Position numbers and translations under genes: made by a program. DNA of 64,000 nucleotides from JACVRW01 sp963746825 (GTDB lineage: Bacteria; Actinomycetota; Thermoleophilia; Solirubrobacterales; Thermoleophilaceae), in NCBI GenBank assembly GCA_963746825.1, contig CAVVCU010000003.1, forward strand, positions 310,001-374,000, read 5' to 3'. The notes beneath the pieces were generated by a model. It made no database searches. It saw only the letters and a list, made by a program, of their open reading frames with translations, and was not told where the DNA came from. This document shows, piece by piece, positions 28,533 through 37,744 of the stretch (its first letter is position 1; each line of letters begins with the position of its first letter).

Positions 28533-29862
28533 GGCGGCTCATGACCATCGCCTTCGCGGTTCGGGCGTCGGCCACCCGGGGCACGAGATCGCCGCCGCGG
28601 GCTCCGAGGGTGCGGACGAAGAGCACGGTCACGGCGACCCCGCCGGCGCTGTAGGCCACGTCGAGGCGATGGCGGCGCCCAGGCCGCCCAAGCCCGGGAA
28701 TCAGGACGAAGTCGAGGGTGATGATCGTCACGAAGGCCACGCCGATGGCGGCGCTCTCCAGCAGCGGGCGGTCCCGCGCGGTGAGGGCGCTCCCCAGCAG
28801 CTTCAGCGCACCGATGCCAAAGCCGCCCAGCACGAGCACGCGCAGATCGTCCACGGAACCCTCGAAGGCCTCACCGAAGACACCGACGCACAGGAGCGGG
28901 GCGGTGATCACGATGCCCAGCGCAAGAACTGCGGTCACGGCCATGACCACGCGGAACACCATCGCGGCCTGGCGCGCCGCCACCTCGCGCGCTGCCCGGA
29001 CGAGGTCCGGCCGCTGCACCGAGGCGAGCGCGTTGGGAAGGAAGAAGAGGGTCTCGGCCCAGGCCACGGCGATGCTGTAGAGGCCGAGCTCCCTGGATCC
29101 GGCTATTGCCCCGAGGATCCACTGGTCGACCCGGTAGTTGCCCAGCAGCATCACGCGGCCGGCGTGAGCCTTCAGGCCGAAGATGAGCTGCCGCTTGCCG
29201 AGGGCGGTATCGGGGCGGCCGAACCCGTCGAGGCGGCGCAGGATGTACCCGACGGCGAACACGGTGGCGATCCACTGCCCGGCCAGCCAGGTGACGATCG
29301 CCGCCGCCACGGTGAGCTCTCCCACGATCGCCAGCGCGCCGTTCACCACGACGTTGAGGATCGGCGGCAGGAAGTAGCCGAGGTTGAGCACGATGAAGCC
29401 GTAGTAGGCCACGGCCAGCTGCTTGAGGAGGATCTGCGCCACGAGCATCGGCAGGGACGCGAGGATCAGCCAGCGCAGGCTGGGGTCCGCCTCGCCGCCG
29501 GCGGCCGGCACCAGCACCACCAGCAGCGCCACCAGCCCCGCCCCGATGGCGCCCAGCACGAGCGCCATGATCAGCGAGTTGGTGGCCAGCGCCGGGCCGA
29601 TTTTCCGCTCGCGGCCGGCGAAGTTGACGTTCGCCTGGTCGATGCCCAGGGAGACCATCCAGGGCACGAGAAAGGCGATCGTGGTGAGGAAGGCGACGTC
29701 GCCACGGCCCACGGGGCCCAGCGCTCGGGCCATCACGAGGACGTTGAGGAGGGACAGCGCGGCCCCGCCGAGGTTGGAGCCGAACGTCAGGAGGCCGGAG
29801 CGAAGCAGGGAGTGCCGCGCTTCTCGCGGCTGCTCCTCCTCGGGCGCCGGGGGCTCGCTCAA
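28516..29862 (-). CDS. MOP-family polysaccharide flippase (Wzx-like)
   Basis: About 448 residues with some 12-14 membrane helices; begins LSEPPAPEEEQPREARHSLLRSGLLTFGSNLGGAALSLLNV. It would flip lipid-linked repeat units across the membrane. Start is a TTG at 29862, forming TTGA with the stop of the upstream glycosyltransferase. Near the C-terminus, LGRPGRRHRLDVA is out of character; reading the neighbouring frame there gives GGLGAAIASTW, matching the family, so a +1 at 28687-28689 and a -1 at about 28656 probably cancel each other. The 3' end overlaps the convergent glycosyltransferase gene by 17 nt. Confidence 0.84.
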   Translation of the reverse strand: MSEPPAPEEEQPREARHSLLRSGLLTFGSNLGGAALSLLNVLVMARALGPVGRGDVAFLTTIAFLVPWMVSLGIDQANVNFAGRERKIGPALATNSLIMALVLGAIGAGLVALLVVLVPAAGGEADPSLRWLILASLPMLVAQILLKQLAVAYYGFIVLNLGYFLPPILNVVVNGALAIVGELTVAAAIVTWLAGQWIATVFAVGYILRRLDGFGRPDTALGKRQLIFGLKAHAGRVMLLGNYRVDQWILGAIAGSRELGLYSIAVAWAETLFFLPNALASVQRPDLVRAAREVAARQAAMVFRVVMAVTAVLALGIVITAPLLCVGVFGEAFEGSVDDLRVLVLGGFGIGALKLLGSALTARDRPLLESAAIGVAFVTIITLDFVLIPGLGRPGRRHRLDVAYSAGGVAVTVLFVRTLGARGGDLVPRVADARTAKAMVMSRLRPEG

Positions 29863-30741
29863 GCTCTCAACTGACCCAGGCGGTGACGCACCGTGATCAG
29901 TGCGCGGCCCGGGTCGGTGATGAGCAGGTACCAGCGCCTCTTGGCCGGATAGGAGATCGGGAGAGCCTCGATTAGCGGGAGTGTGAGCTTGGTCAGCGGG
30001 GGTGCATCGGAACGGCGCCAGTTGGCGCGGCGCTCCGAGAACAGCCGCGGGTGGCGGGCGCGCATGCTTTGAACGATCCGCTCGTGCTGGGCGATGGCGT
30101 CGCGCCACATCCTGCTGCCGTGGACGCGATACAGGTTGATCACGTGGGGCACGTAACACCCGCGGTAGCCGGCGTCCGCAATGGACATCCAGAGATCCCA
30201 GTCCTCATAACCGCCCTCGTTGAGCTGCCAGCCGCCCACCTCCACCACCGTCTCGCGGCGAAACATCGCCGAGTAGGGCAGGCCGTTGAAGAGAGTGAGG
30301 CGCCAGGGGTCCAGCGCACGGGCCCCGTGGCGGATCGTGTACTCGACGTCGCCGAACACGCGCGTCTGGCCCCAGGCCACGGCGCAGCCCGGATTCGATT
30401 CGAGAGCGTCGGCCAGCACCGTCAGCGCGCCGGGCGCGAGTCGGTCGTCGGCGTCGAGCGGCAAAATGTACGGAGCGTTCGTGGCGGCGACGCCGGCCAT
30501 ACGCGCCGCCGACAACCCCTGATTCTCCTGATGTACGACCTGCACGCCGTCGCTCTCCATCGCCGCCAGGATTCGCAACGTGGCGGAGTCCGTCGGAGCC
30601 GTCGTTCACGACCACGAGCTCGCAACTCTCCTGGTCGCGTACCGAGGCGACGGTCTCCTGCAGCGTGACGCCGTCGTTGAAGCACGGAATCACAACAGCT
30701 ACGCGAGTCGGTCGGGCCACCCGGCGCTCGACTATAGCCAC
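29859..30741 (-). CDS. Family 2 glycosyltransferase, frameshifted
   Basis: GT-A protein. First frame VAVVIPCFNDGVTLQETVASVRDQ and ELVVVNDGSD; then, one base on, SATLRILAAMESDGVQV, VVHQENQGLSAARMAGVAAT, the DxD region LPLDADDRLAPGAL, and the acceptor block GGYEDWDLWMSIADAGYRGCY. One extra base near 30591 explains the break; about 293 residues when joined. Start GTG at 30741. It is followed by the flippase with a 4-nt overlap. Adds a sugar to the growing repeat unit or to a lipid carrier; the sugar is not known. Confidence 0.83.
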
Positions 30742-30844
30742 AGCCCCGGTCTGGACATCCGTCTAGGTACTGCGGTGTCAGGAACAGCAAACGGCGGGAT
30801 ACGCCGATGACCTTCGCGAAGCACAAATAGTCAGGTACCTCCCG

Positions 30845-30921
30845 ACAAAGGCACCCCCGCTGTGAGGCGGGTCCGCAAAGCCAAGGGACTCCGACCCGGA
30901 GTCAGCCTAGCCGTCGAAGGA
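30845..30921 (+). ncRNA. Probable cyclic di-GMP-I (GEMM) riboswitch
   Basis: Leader of the beta-helix gene contains ACAAAGGCACCCCCGC, a hairpin closing in GCGGGTCC, then the invariant CGCAAAGCCAAGGGA, a second stem GACTCC-GACCC-GGAGTC, and AGCCTAGCCGTCGA. These match GEMM-I features: the GGCA/AAAGCC interaction, GCAAAGCC and the AGCC-GCCG(T)CGA end. No clear outer P1 stem is visible. The ATG lies 41 nt downstream with GAGGAG between. Expected effect is on translation or early termination. Identified by eye only. Confidence 0.65.
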
Positions 30922-30961
30922 GAGCATGTAGGGGCGGTGCCGCGTCAAGAGGAGCCCTCAC

Positions 30962-32221
30962 ATGCTGTCAGCACCGCGCCGTCGCACCACTCTCTGGGTC
31001 ACACTGTTGGTCGCCGCCCTCACCTGTTCCCTCTGCGCGCCGTCTCAGGCCGCCGTCCGCACTCTCAAGCCCCACAAGCTGGGCGAGAGCGACATCGTCT
31101 TTCGGGCCGCGGGCATCGATCCGTCCACCATCCGGTCCGCTCGCCTGAAGGCCGGCAGCTACAACCGCAAGGTCACGCGGAGCGTCCGCCGCGGCGCCCG
31201 CCGCGGGGCCGTGAGGGTTCGCGCTCCCAAGCTGGTGCTCCAGCGCCTGCGCAAGCGCAAGAGCGTCGCGACGCCCAGCCAGCCGGCAGCGCCCAACGCC
31301 TCCCTTGAAGTGGTCGTCGCCCCTCCGGCTCCGGCTGCGGATCCGCCCGCTGCCGGTGCCTCGTGTCAGCCGTCGGGCGACGTGCGGTACGTGTCGGGCT
31401 CGGGTTCGGATTCGGGTCCCGGGACGAGCGCGCAGCCCTGGCGGACACTGGCCAAGGCGCTGACGGAGCTTCCTGCGGGCCGCACGGTGATCGTGCGCCC
31501 GGGGACCTACGGGGCCCGCGGGACGGTCAATTTGGTGCGTTCGAGCGGTGCGCAGGGCGCGCCGGTGACGATCATGGGTGAGCCGGGGGCAGCCCGGCCG
31601 ATGATCCTGGGTCAGTTTCGCGTGTCGGGCAATCACGTGCGCGCCTGCGGGCTGCTGTTCGACGGGCCCACCGGCCCGGTTGTGAACGGCACTGCAAGCT
31701 CCAACGGCGGGGAGGATGTGCAGGTGTTCGTCTACGGCGACGACGTATCCATCGTCGGTTGTGAGGTGCGCAACAACAAGTGGCACGCCGGGATCTATCT
31801 CTGGGACGCCGCGAGGGCGCAGATCGTCGGGAACCACATTCATCACAACGGCGACCGCACGGACCCGGCGCAGGCCAATCTGGACCACGGGATCTACTTC
31901 GGATCAGGCTCTGGGCTGGTGGCGAACAACAAGGTCGAGGACAACGTGGCCTACGGGGTGCATCTCTATCCCCAGACCGCCGACGTGAAGGTCGCGAACA
32001 ACACCATCACCGGCAACGGGAAGGGTGGCGTGATTCTCGCCGAGGACGTGGCGCGCACTGAGATCGTCGGGAACCTCATCACCAACAACCGCGAAGGCAT
32101 CCGCTCGTGGGACCTGCGCGGGAGTGGAAACGTCGCCCGCGACAACCGGGTCTTCGGAAACTGGGGCGGCGACCTCGTCAACACCAAGGGCATCGCCCTG
32201 CAGAACAACCTCAACCGCTAG
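30962..32221 (+). CDS. Secreted right-handed parallel beta-helix repeat protein
   Basis: A 419-residue exported protein: signal peptide about 1-30 (TLLVAALTCSLCAPSQAA), a basic region (KVTRSVRRGARRGAVRV), a proline/alanine linker (PAAPNASLEVVVAPPAP), then a parallel beta-helix from about residue 138 with DUF1565-like start (VRYVSGSGSDSGPGTSAQPW) and many N-G-N coil turns. The fold is typical of polysaccharide lyases and epimerases. The motif ANLDHGIYFGSGSGL recurs in the paralogue next door. RBS GAGGAG precedes ATG 30962. It probably acts on the exported polymer; inferred from context. Confidence 0.83.
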   Translation: MLSAPRRRTTLWVTLLVAALTCSLCAPSQAAVRTLKPHKLGESDIVFRAAGIDPSTIRSARLKAGSYNRKVTRSVRRGARRGAVRVRAPKLVLQRLRKRKSVATPSQPAAPNASLEVVVAPPAPAADPPAAGASCQPSGDVRYVSGSGSDSGPGTSAQPWRTLAKALTELPAGRTVIVRPGTYGARGTVNLVRSSGAQGAPVTIMGEPGAARPMILGQFRVSGNHVRACGLLFDGPTGPVVNGTASSNGGEDVQVFVYGDDVSIVGCEVRNNKWHAGIYLWDAARAQIVGNHIHHNGDRTDPAQANLDHGIYFGSGSGLVANNKVEDNVAYGVHLYPQTADVKVANNTITGNGKGGVILAEDVARTEIVGNLITNNREGIRSWDLRGSGNVARDNRVFGNWGGDLVNTKGIALQNNLNR

Positions 32222-32227
32222 ACCGAG

Positions 32228-33178
32228 CTAGTCCTCCGACAGACCGGTCCCGGAGATGTCAGCCTCCCCGTTCCACGCGAACAGGTTGTCGACGGCGGCG
32301 TTTCCGTCGCCGGTGAGCTCCCAGACGCGGATGCCGTGAAGCGCGTGGAACGCGATGACGTTGTGCGAGATCAGGTTGTCGCGGGCCTCATCGGCGATCA
32401 CCACGCCACCCTTCCCGTTCCTCACGATGGTGTTCCTCACGACCTTCACGTCATGCGGGGTCGGATAGAGCTGAACGCCGTAGGCGTAGTTGGCTTCGAT
32501 GAGATTCCCCGCGAGGAGCCCCGAGCCCGAATCCCAGTAGACCCCATGATCGAGGTTCGCCTGGTCTGGATCCGAGAACTGCCCATTGTGGTGGATGTGG
32601 TTGCGCAGCACGCGGGCGTTCTCGGCCCTGTACAGGTAAACGCCGGCGTGCCCTCGATGGTCCCGGATCACCGAATCGGAGAGCTGCACGGAGTCGCCGT
32701 AGATCCATACGCCGACGTCCTGGTCTCGGTAGGAGCTCGCCGTGCCTCGTGCGATCGGACCGGTGGGGCCCTCGGCGAGTATTCCGCAGACCTGAACGTT
32801 GTCGGCCCAGATGCGCAGCTGCCCGTGGATCCGGACCTGACCCCGTCGCGATGCGGACACGTAGCGGATCGGAGCGTCGGGGCGACCGCTGGTCGAGAGG
32901 CTGGTGACGGTGGACTGCGCGCCGTAGGCTCCGGCTCGCAGGACGATGGTCATGCCCGGCCTCGCCCTGCGGTTGGCCCCCGCCAGGGTGGCCCAAGGCC
33001 GCCGCGCCGTCCCAGGAGAGCGGTCGGAGCCGTTCGGCGCCACGTAGCGCACCACGGAGGCCGGGGTGCGCGCACACTTGCGGCTTCCCGGGTTCGCCGC
33101 GGCTTGCGCCAACGGCGCGCCGAGCAGCGCGGCGGAGCCGAGTAGGAGCATGAGTGCGAGCAGTCGCCTAGGGGTCAC
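32228..33178 (-). CDS. Secreted right-handed parallel beta-helix repeat protein, paralogue of the convergent gene
   Basis: A 316-residue paralogue of the protein encoded at 30962. Signal peptide 1-27 (LLALMLLLGSAALLGAPLAQAA), then SVVRYVAPNGSDRSPGTARRPW and the parallel beta-helix, including NHIHHNGQFSDPDQANLDHG and YDVK-like coil turns. It lacks the long basic and proline-rich part of the larger protein. The genes are convergent with 6 nt between stops, suggesting duplication followed by inversion or rearrangement. Start GTG at 33178. Probably secreted and acting on sugars. Confidence 0.82.
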   Translation of the reverse strand: MTPRRLLALMLLLGSAALLGAPLAQAAANPGSRKCARTPASVVRYVAPNGSDRSPGTARRPWATLAGANRRARPGMTIVLRAGAYGAQSTVTSLSTSGRPDAPIRYVSASRRGQVRIHGQLRIWADNVQVCGILAEGPTGPIARGTASSYRDQDVGVWIYGDSVQLSDSVIRDHRGHAGVYLYRAENARVLRNHIHHNGQFSDPDQANLDHGVYWDSGSGLLAGNLIEANYAYGVQLYPTPHDVKVVRNTIVRNGKGGVVIADEARDNLISHNVIAFHALHGIRVWELTGDGNAAVDNLFAWNGEADISGTGLSED

Positions 33179-33209
33179 GAACGGGCAACCCTACCCCTAC
33201 ACTCGCCAA

Positions 33210-34646
33210 ATGGCCGGGATTTCGGGAGGTTTCGCCGTTTCTCGTCCTGGCCAAGCCTGGCAACGGATCTCCGACAGGCGGATCCCGATCGTGGCCGGGC
33301 TTCTGGCCGTGGCAACGGCGGTCGGTGTCCTACTGGCCGTCGATCCGGCGCTGGGCCTCGGCGCGGTGGCCGCGCTGTTCTACGTGCCGCTCGTCTTTCT
33401 GTCCCTGCCGCTCGGAATCGCAGTCTGGCTGCCGCTCGTGTTTGTGGAGTACCTGCCCGGCGTGTCGCGAGCCTCTCAGGGGGCAATCCTCCTCATCGGA
33501 GCCGCGTGGGTCGGAGTCGCGGCGAAGGGACGCCTCCTGGCTCTGGATAGTCATGCGCGGCGGACGCTGGCGCTGGCGCTCTTGCTGTTGGTGTGGCTGC
33601 TGGTGTCGCTGGCCTGGGGCCGCGACAATTCCGACGCCCTGAACGATGTGCTCCTGTGGGTGACCGCCGTGGCGGTCTTCGGGGTGATGGCTACCGGGCT
33701 TACGGACGAGCGACACGTGCGGTGGATAGCAGTGGCCTTCGTAGCCGGATCGGTGCTGTCGGTGATCATCGGGGTCGCACAGAATGGTCTGACCACTTCG
33801 GCGACCGCCATCGAGACGGCCACTCAGCAGGAGGGCCGTCTCCAGGGCGGCGCCGGGGACCCGAACCTGCTCGCTGCGGGTTTGGTGCCGGCGCTCATGC
33901 TGGCGGCCGGCTTGGGCGTCGGGGCCCGGGGCGGCGGGCGCTTCCTGGTTGCCGGTTCGATCCTGGTGTTGGTGATTGGGCTTGCGGCCACGGAGTCACG
34001 AGGCGGGTTGATCGCAGTCGTGATCGCTGTCCTCGCCGCCCTTGTGTTCTTTCGGCGCCACCGGCCGTACGTCATCGCCGGAGTGGCTGTGGCGGCAGGC
34101 GCCCTAGCCATCTGGTTTTCAGCTGCACCAGACGCGTGGGAGCGCGTCACGACCTTCGACGAGGGCGGGTCGGGGCGGTCGAGTCTGTGGCAGGTCAGCT
34201 GGCGGATGACGGAAGACCATCCGATCGTCGGCGTGGGCCTCTCGAACTTCCGCCACGAGGCCGCGCAGTACACCCGCGAGCCCGGGGCGCTCGAGCGGGT
34301 GACGCTCGTGGCCGAGCGGCCCGAGGTCGTCCACAACGCTTACCTGCAGCTGTTGAGCGAAAACGGAATCATCGGCCTGGCGCTGTTCTTGGCCGTCGCA
34401 ATCGGCTGCGTGATGGCCGCCCGGAGGGCAGCGCTGGTCTACGAGCGTGTCGGCGACGCACGGGCGGCCGCCATGTCGCGCGCTGTTCTGGTTGGCATCC
34501 TGGCTGCGCTCGCGGCCTCCCTGTTCCTCTCCAACGCGTTCGACCGAAGGACGTGGACCCTTTTTGCCTTGGCTGTGGTGCTTTCTCAACTGGCCGCACG
34601 GCGGGCGTCTCAGCAAGCTGAGGTCGCTCCGCTCAGCGGACCGTGA
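33210..34646 (+). CDS. O-antigen ligase/polymerase-family membrane protein (Wzy_C)
   Basis: A 478-residue protein with about 12 membrane helices and the large external loop typical of Wzy_C, containing GDPNLLAAGLVPALML, TESRGG and the late HPIVGVGLSNFRHEAAQYTRE with VVHNAYLQLLSENGIIGLALFL (H-N-x-Y/W-L motif). It polymerises lipid-linked repeats or attaches the polymer to a carrier. Divergent from the beta-helix gene (30 nt between starts). ATG 33210. The 3' end overlaps the convergent ligase-TPR gene by 14 nt. Confidence 0.85.
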   Translation: MAGISGGFAVSRPGQAWQRISDRRIPIVAGLLAVATAVGVLLAVDPALGLGAVAALFYVPLVFLSLPLGIAVWLPLVFVEYLPGVSRASQGAILLIGAAWVGVAAKGRLLALDSHARRTLALALLLLVWLLVSLAWGRDNSDALNDVLLWVTAVAVFGVMATGLTDERHVRWIAVAFVAGSVLSVIIGVAQNGLTTSATAIETATQQEGRLQGGAGDPNLLAAGLVPALMLAAGLGVGARGGGRFLVAGSILVLVIGLAATESRGGLIAVVIAVLAALVFFRRHRPYVIAGVAVAAGALAIWFSAAPDAWERVTTFDEGGSGRSSLWQVSWRMTEDHPIVGVGLSNFRHEAAQYTREPGALERVTLVAERPEVVHNAYLQLLSENGIIGLALFLAVAIGCVMAARRAALVYERVGDARAAAMSRAVLVGILAALAASLFLSNAFDRRTWTLFALAVVLSQLAARRASQQAEVAPLSGP

Positions 34647-36672
34647 AGAACCTCTCGTTCTTGAGTGCCTCGAGCTCGGCGTGAACCTTGGTCGGCACCA
34701 GCCGTTCGCCGTTCACTATCCGGCGCCGTATCTCGCGCACGAACAGATCGCGCGAGTTCAGCTGCCTCACCCGGTCGAGCTCGCGCAGGGCCGTGACCCG
34801 GTCGTCGCGCTGTGACGCGAGCAGTGCCAGCTCGAAATGCGGGTACCAGTTCTCCTCGGTCTCGAGCGCACGGCGGAACGCGAACTCGGCGTCCTCGGGC
34901 CGCCCGCTCTCGATGGCGATCGCCCCCTCGGTGAGCTGGGGCGAGATCGAGAGGGGGTTCAGATCCTCCGCGCGGCCGAGGTCCTGCGCCGCTCCGTCGG
35001 GATCGGAGCCGAAGCGGTCGGCGGCCCGCTCGGTGTAGCGCAGGGACAGGTAGGGCAGCGAGAGGGCGGCTATTCCCCCGATCAGCAGCACGAGGGCGCC
35101 CGCGACGGCCGCCCCGCGAACCCATTGGCCCGCCGCCGGCCGCGCGCGGATGGTCCTGCGGCGCCCGGGATAGACCGTGGCGAGACCAAGGAAGAGCAGC
35201 CCGAAGCCGGGGGCGGCCACGGCCGGGAACTCCTCCACCCAGTCGAGCGACGCGTGGATCAGGAAATAGGCCGTGCCGACGGCGCAGGCGGCGGCCACCA
35301 GCCGGCCGCCGGCGTCGGCCCGGCGCGCGCCGCGGTACAGCGCCAGGAAGCCGCAGCCCAGGCCGGCGAGGATCAGGAGCAGCCCGGTCAGGCCCGTCTC
35401 GGCGAACACCCGCATCCAGAAGTTGTGGGCGTAGCGGGAGTGCTTCTCGTCCTGGCGGCGCTCGGTGTACTCGATCTCGTAGTTGCCGGCGCCCGCTCCG
35501 CCAAGGGGCGCGCCGGTGCCCACGTCGACGGCCACGCGCCAGTAGTCGTAGCGCTGGGGGTCGTCGGTGGCCAGGAACCGGTTCTCGGTCCGCGATGCGT
35601 CACCCGACCCCGACTTGAAGGTGTCCCAGCGATCGCTGATGCCGCCCGCGTTGGCCGCCACGAAGACCAGCGCCGCGAGCACGGTTAGGGCCGCCAGCGC
35701 CCCGAAGGCCCAGCGCGCGCCCCGCTCGACCCCGCGCGGCACACGCACGCGCGGCTCGAGGAGGGCCAGTACCAGGCCCGCCACCGTGGCCAGCGCGCCG
35801 GCCAGCAACAGCCCGACAACCGCGTCGTCGAGGGCCGGCGCCACCGGGCGGCCCTCGTTGGCAGCGCTGTAGACGCCGAGTACCGGGTCGAGGGTGAGCG
35901 CCAGCACGCCGAGCGCCGCGAGCACGCTGGCCAGCAGCGCCCAGCGCCGCGGTGCCAGCAGCAGCGCCACCGGGAGCATGAGGACGAGCGCGATCAGCGC
36001 GCCGCGGCTCTGGGGCATCACAGCGAACTCGGCCAGCACCACCGCCACGCCCAGCAGGAGGGCGCGAGCGGGCGCGGGCATCTCCCGCGAGGAAGAGAGC
36101 AGAAGCGCCGGCCAGGCAGCGATCGCCGCCACTGCCGCGGTCCCGCCCGCGTATCCGAGCGGCTGCGCGTACCGGCCCTCGATGAACCAGGACGACGGGT
36201 CGGCGGCGCCGGCGGCGTCGATGAGGGTGAAGGCGAGCAGCGCGAGGGTGCCCACGGCCCACGCCGCCAGGCACCACATGGCGCGGCCCGACGTCCAGGG
36301 AATTAGGCTCAGGACCCCGGCCGTAGCGACGTAGAGCAGCAGCTTGTCCGAGGCCTCGAGCGCGCTGCCCGGCGACTCGGCCCAGAAGATCGACAGGAAG
36401 TTGAAAGCCACGAACGCGACCAGGAAGGCCAGGGACGCGCGCGCGAGGCGTGACTCGGGCAGCGTCCACCCGGCGGCCACCGCGAAGGCGAGCAGCGCCA
36501 CCACCCCGATCGCAACGGGGTACCAGTTCTTGGGGAAGTAGCCACCGTCGACCGCGATCCAGGCAATCCAGGACCCGAGAACGGCCACCGCGGGCAGCAG
36601 GCCGAGCACGATCAGCGTGAGACTCCGGCTCGAATGTTCCTCTCGAGCAGGCGTGGTATCGACCTGAAGCAT
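34633..36672 (-). CDS. O-antigen ligase-family membrane protein with C-terminal TPR-like region
   Basis: A 679-residue second Wzy_C-type protein. Hydrophobic N-terminal 350 residues with about ten helices, the loop with NRFLATDDPQRYDYWRVAV and the motif SRYAHNFWMRVFAETGLTGLLLIL, more helices, then a soluble end with TPR-like pairs (DLGRAEDLNPLSISPQLTEG, DAEFAFRRALETEENWYPHF, TALRELDRVRQLNSRDLF). The ATG at 36672 with GGAGAGG 3 nt upstream is preferred over TTG 36720. Two ligase-type proteins in one locus suggest one polymerises and one anchors. Confidence 0.83.
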   Translation of the reverse strand: MLQVDTTPAREEHSSRSLTLIVLGLLPAVAVLGSWIAWIAVDGGYFPKNWYPVAIGVVALLAFAVAAGWTLPESRLARASLAFLVAFVAFNFLSIFWAESPGSALEASDKLLLYVATAGVLSLIPWTSGRAMWCLAAWAVGTLALLAFTLIDAAGAADPSSWFIEGRYAQPLGYAGGTAAVAAIAAWPALLLSSSREMPAPARALLLGVAVVLAEFAVMPQSRGALIALVLMLPVALLLAPRRWALLASVLAALGVLALTLDPVLGVYSAANEGRPVAPALDDAVVGLLLAGALATVAGLVLALLEPRVRVPRGVERGARWAFGALAALTVLAALVFVAANAGGISDRWDTFKSGSGDASRTENRFLATDDPQRYDYWRVAVDVGTGAPLGGAGAGNYEIEYTERRQDEKHSRYAHNFWMRVFAETGLTGLLLILAGLGCGFLALYRGARRADAGGRLVAAACAVGTAYFLIHASLDWVEEFPAVAAPGFGLLFLGLATVYPGRRRTIRARPAAGQWVRGAAVAGALVLLIGGIAALSLPYLSLRYTERAADRFGSDPDGAAQDLGRAEDLNPLSISPQLTEGAIAIESGRPEDAEFAFRRALETEENWYPHFELALLASQRDDRVTALRELDRVRQLNSRDLFVREIRRRIVNGERLVPTKVHAELEALKNERFFTVR

Positions 36673-36703
36673 GTCCCTCTCCATCGTAAGCTTGGGTGAC
36701 GTT

Positions 36704-37535
36704 ATGCGGGTTATCGGCAAGATCCTGTATTGGCTGTTGGTTCTCGCGATCAGCGTCGCCCTGCTCGTGGCGCTCGTGCTCTTCTTCGAGTCGCGCGATC
36801 AGTCCCAGGTGGAGGGCGCTTCGGGGCCGCCCTCGGGCCTTCGTGGCTGACGCCGACCGCCTGGTGGCGGAGTACGACCGGCGGGAGCGGGAGATCCCCG
36901 CCGGGCGCTACGCCCTCACCGACCCGGCGGCGTTGTTCATCCGGCACGGCATCGAGCGCAGCCTGGCTTCGATGCTCTCCGAGGAGAGCCTGCTGCCGCT
37001 GGCCGGGCGCCGCATCCTCGACGTCGGCTGCGGGCGCGGCCAGTGGCTGGCCGACCTCGAGTCCTTTGGGGCGTCCCGGGAGCGACTGGCCGGCCTGGAC
37101 CTGATCTCAGATCGCGCGGAGGAGGCCAGCCGGCGCCTGCCGGGCGCCGACATCCGCCAGGGGGACGCCACCGCGCTGCCATGGCCCGACGGCGAGTTCG
37201 AGCTGGTGATGCAGAGCATGATGCTCTCGTCGATCCTCGATCCGGCCGTCCGCCGCTCGGCGGCCCGCGAGATGCTCCGGGTGTTGGCGCCGGGCGGCGC
37301 CCTGCTGTCCTACGACTTCTTCACCGGCAACCCGCGCAACCGAGAGGTGCGCGGAGTGGGCCGCCGTGAGCTCGAGACCCTGTTTGCCGGCTGCGAGCTG
37401 CGCTGGCGCCGGGTGACCCTGGCCCCGCCCCTGGTGCGGCTGCTGGCGCCGCGGGCCCGGGCGCTCGCCAGCGTGATTCAGGCCCTGCGCGTGCTCGACA
37501 CCCACGCCATGGTCGTGATCCGCCCTCGGGGCTGA
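36704..37535 (+). CDS. SAM-dependent methyltransferase with N-terminal membrane anchor, frameshifted or two-part
   Basis: First frame: a 48-residue reading MRVIGKILYWLLVLAISVAL and a short tail, a single membrane helix ending at a TGA (36848-36850). The next frame carries a class I methyltransferase: RPRAFVADADRLVAEYDRRE, SAM motif ILDVGCGRGQWLADL, GDATALPWPDGEFELVMQS, APGGALLSYDFFTGNP. Removing one G of GGGG (36823-36826) joins them into a 276-residue anchored methyltransferase. The alternative is a small membrane protein followed by a methyltransferase starting GTG 36843 with an 8-nt overlap. Target is unknown; sugar or lipid methylation is possible. Confidence 0.72.
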
Positions 37536-37563
37536 GCGAGCCGCGCGCCGGGGCCGGCGTTGG

Positions 37564-37700
37564 TTAACGGCAGCAATAAAGGGTGGTGAGGCGGTTTGGC
37601 GGCCACCGTCCTGACTTTGCCGTCTATACGACGGTCAAGGCAGGACAGCGCCGAACCGCGGCCGCGCGGCAGCTCATCTGACCCTCATTGCTGTCGTTAA
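37564..37700. repeat. 137-bp nested imperfect palindrome between convergent genes
   Basis: Three nested inverted repeats share one centre. Outer arms TTAACGGCAGCAATAAAGG (37564-37582) and 37682-37700 match at 16 of 19. Middle arms GGCGGTTTGGCG (37590-37601) and 37649-37660 match at 10 of 12. Inner arms of 17 nt (37608-37624, 37630-37646) match at 14 of 17 around TATAC. The ends are TTAA. This layout fits a miniature inverted-repeat element or a very large bidirectional terminator. No coding sequence is inside. No second copy was noticed in the window. Confidence 0.7.
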
Positions 37701-37744
37701 GACGCCCGTCTCGGCGCGCCGCGACTCGCACCGCGCCGGCCGCC

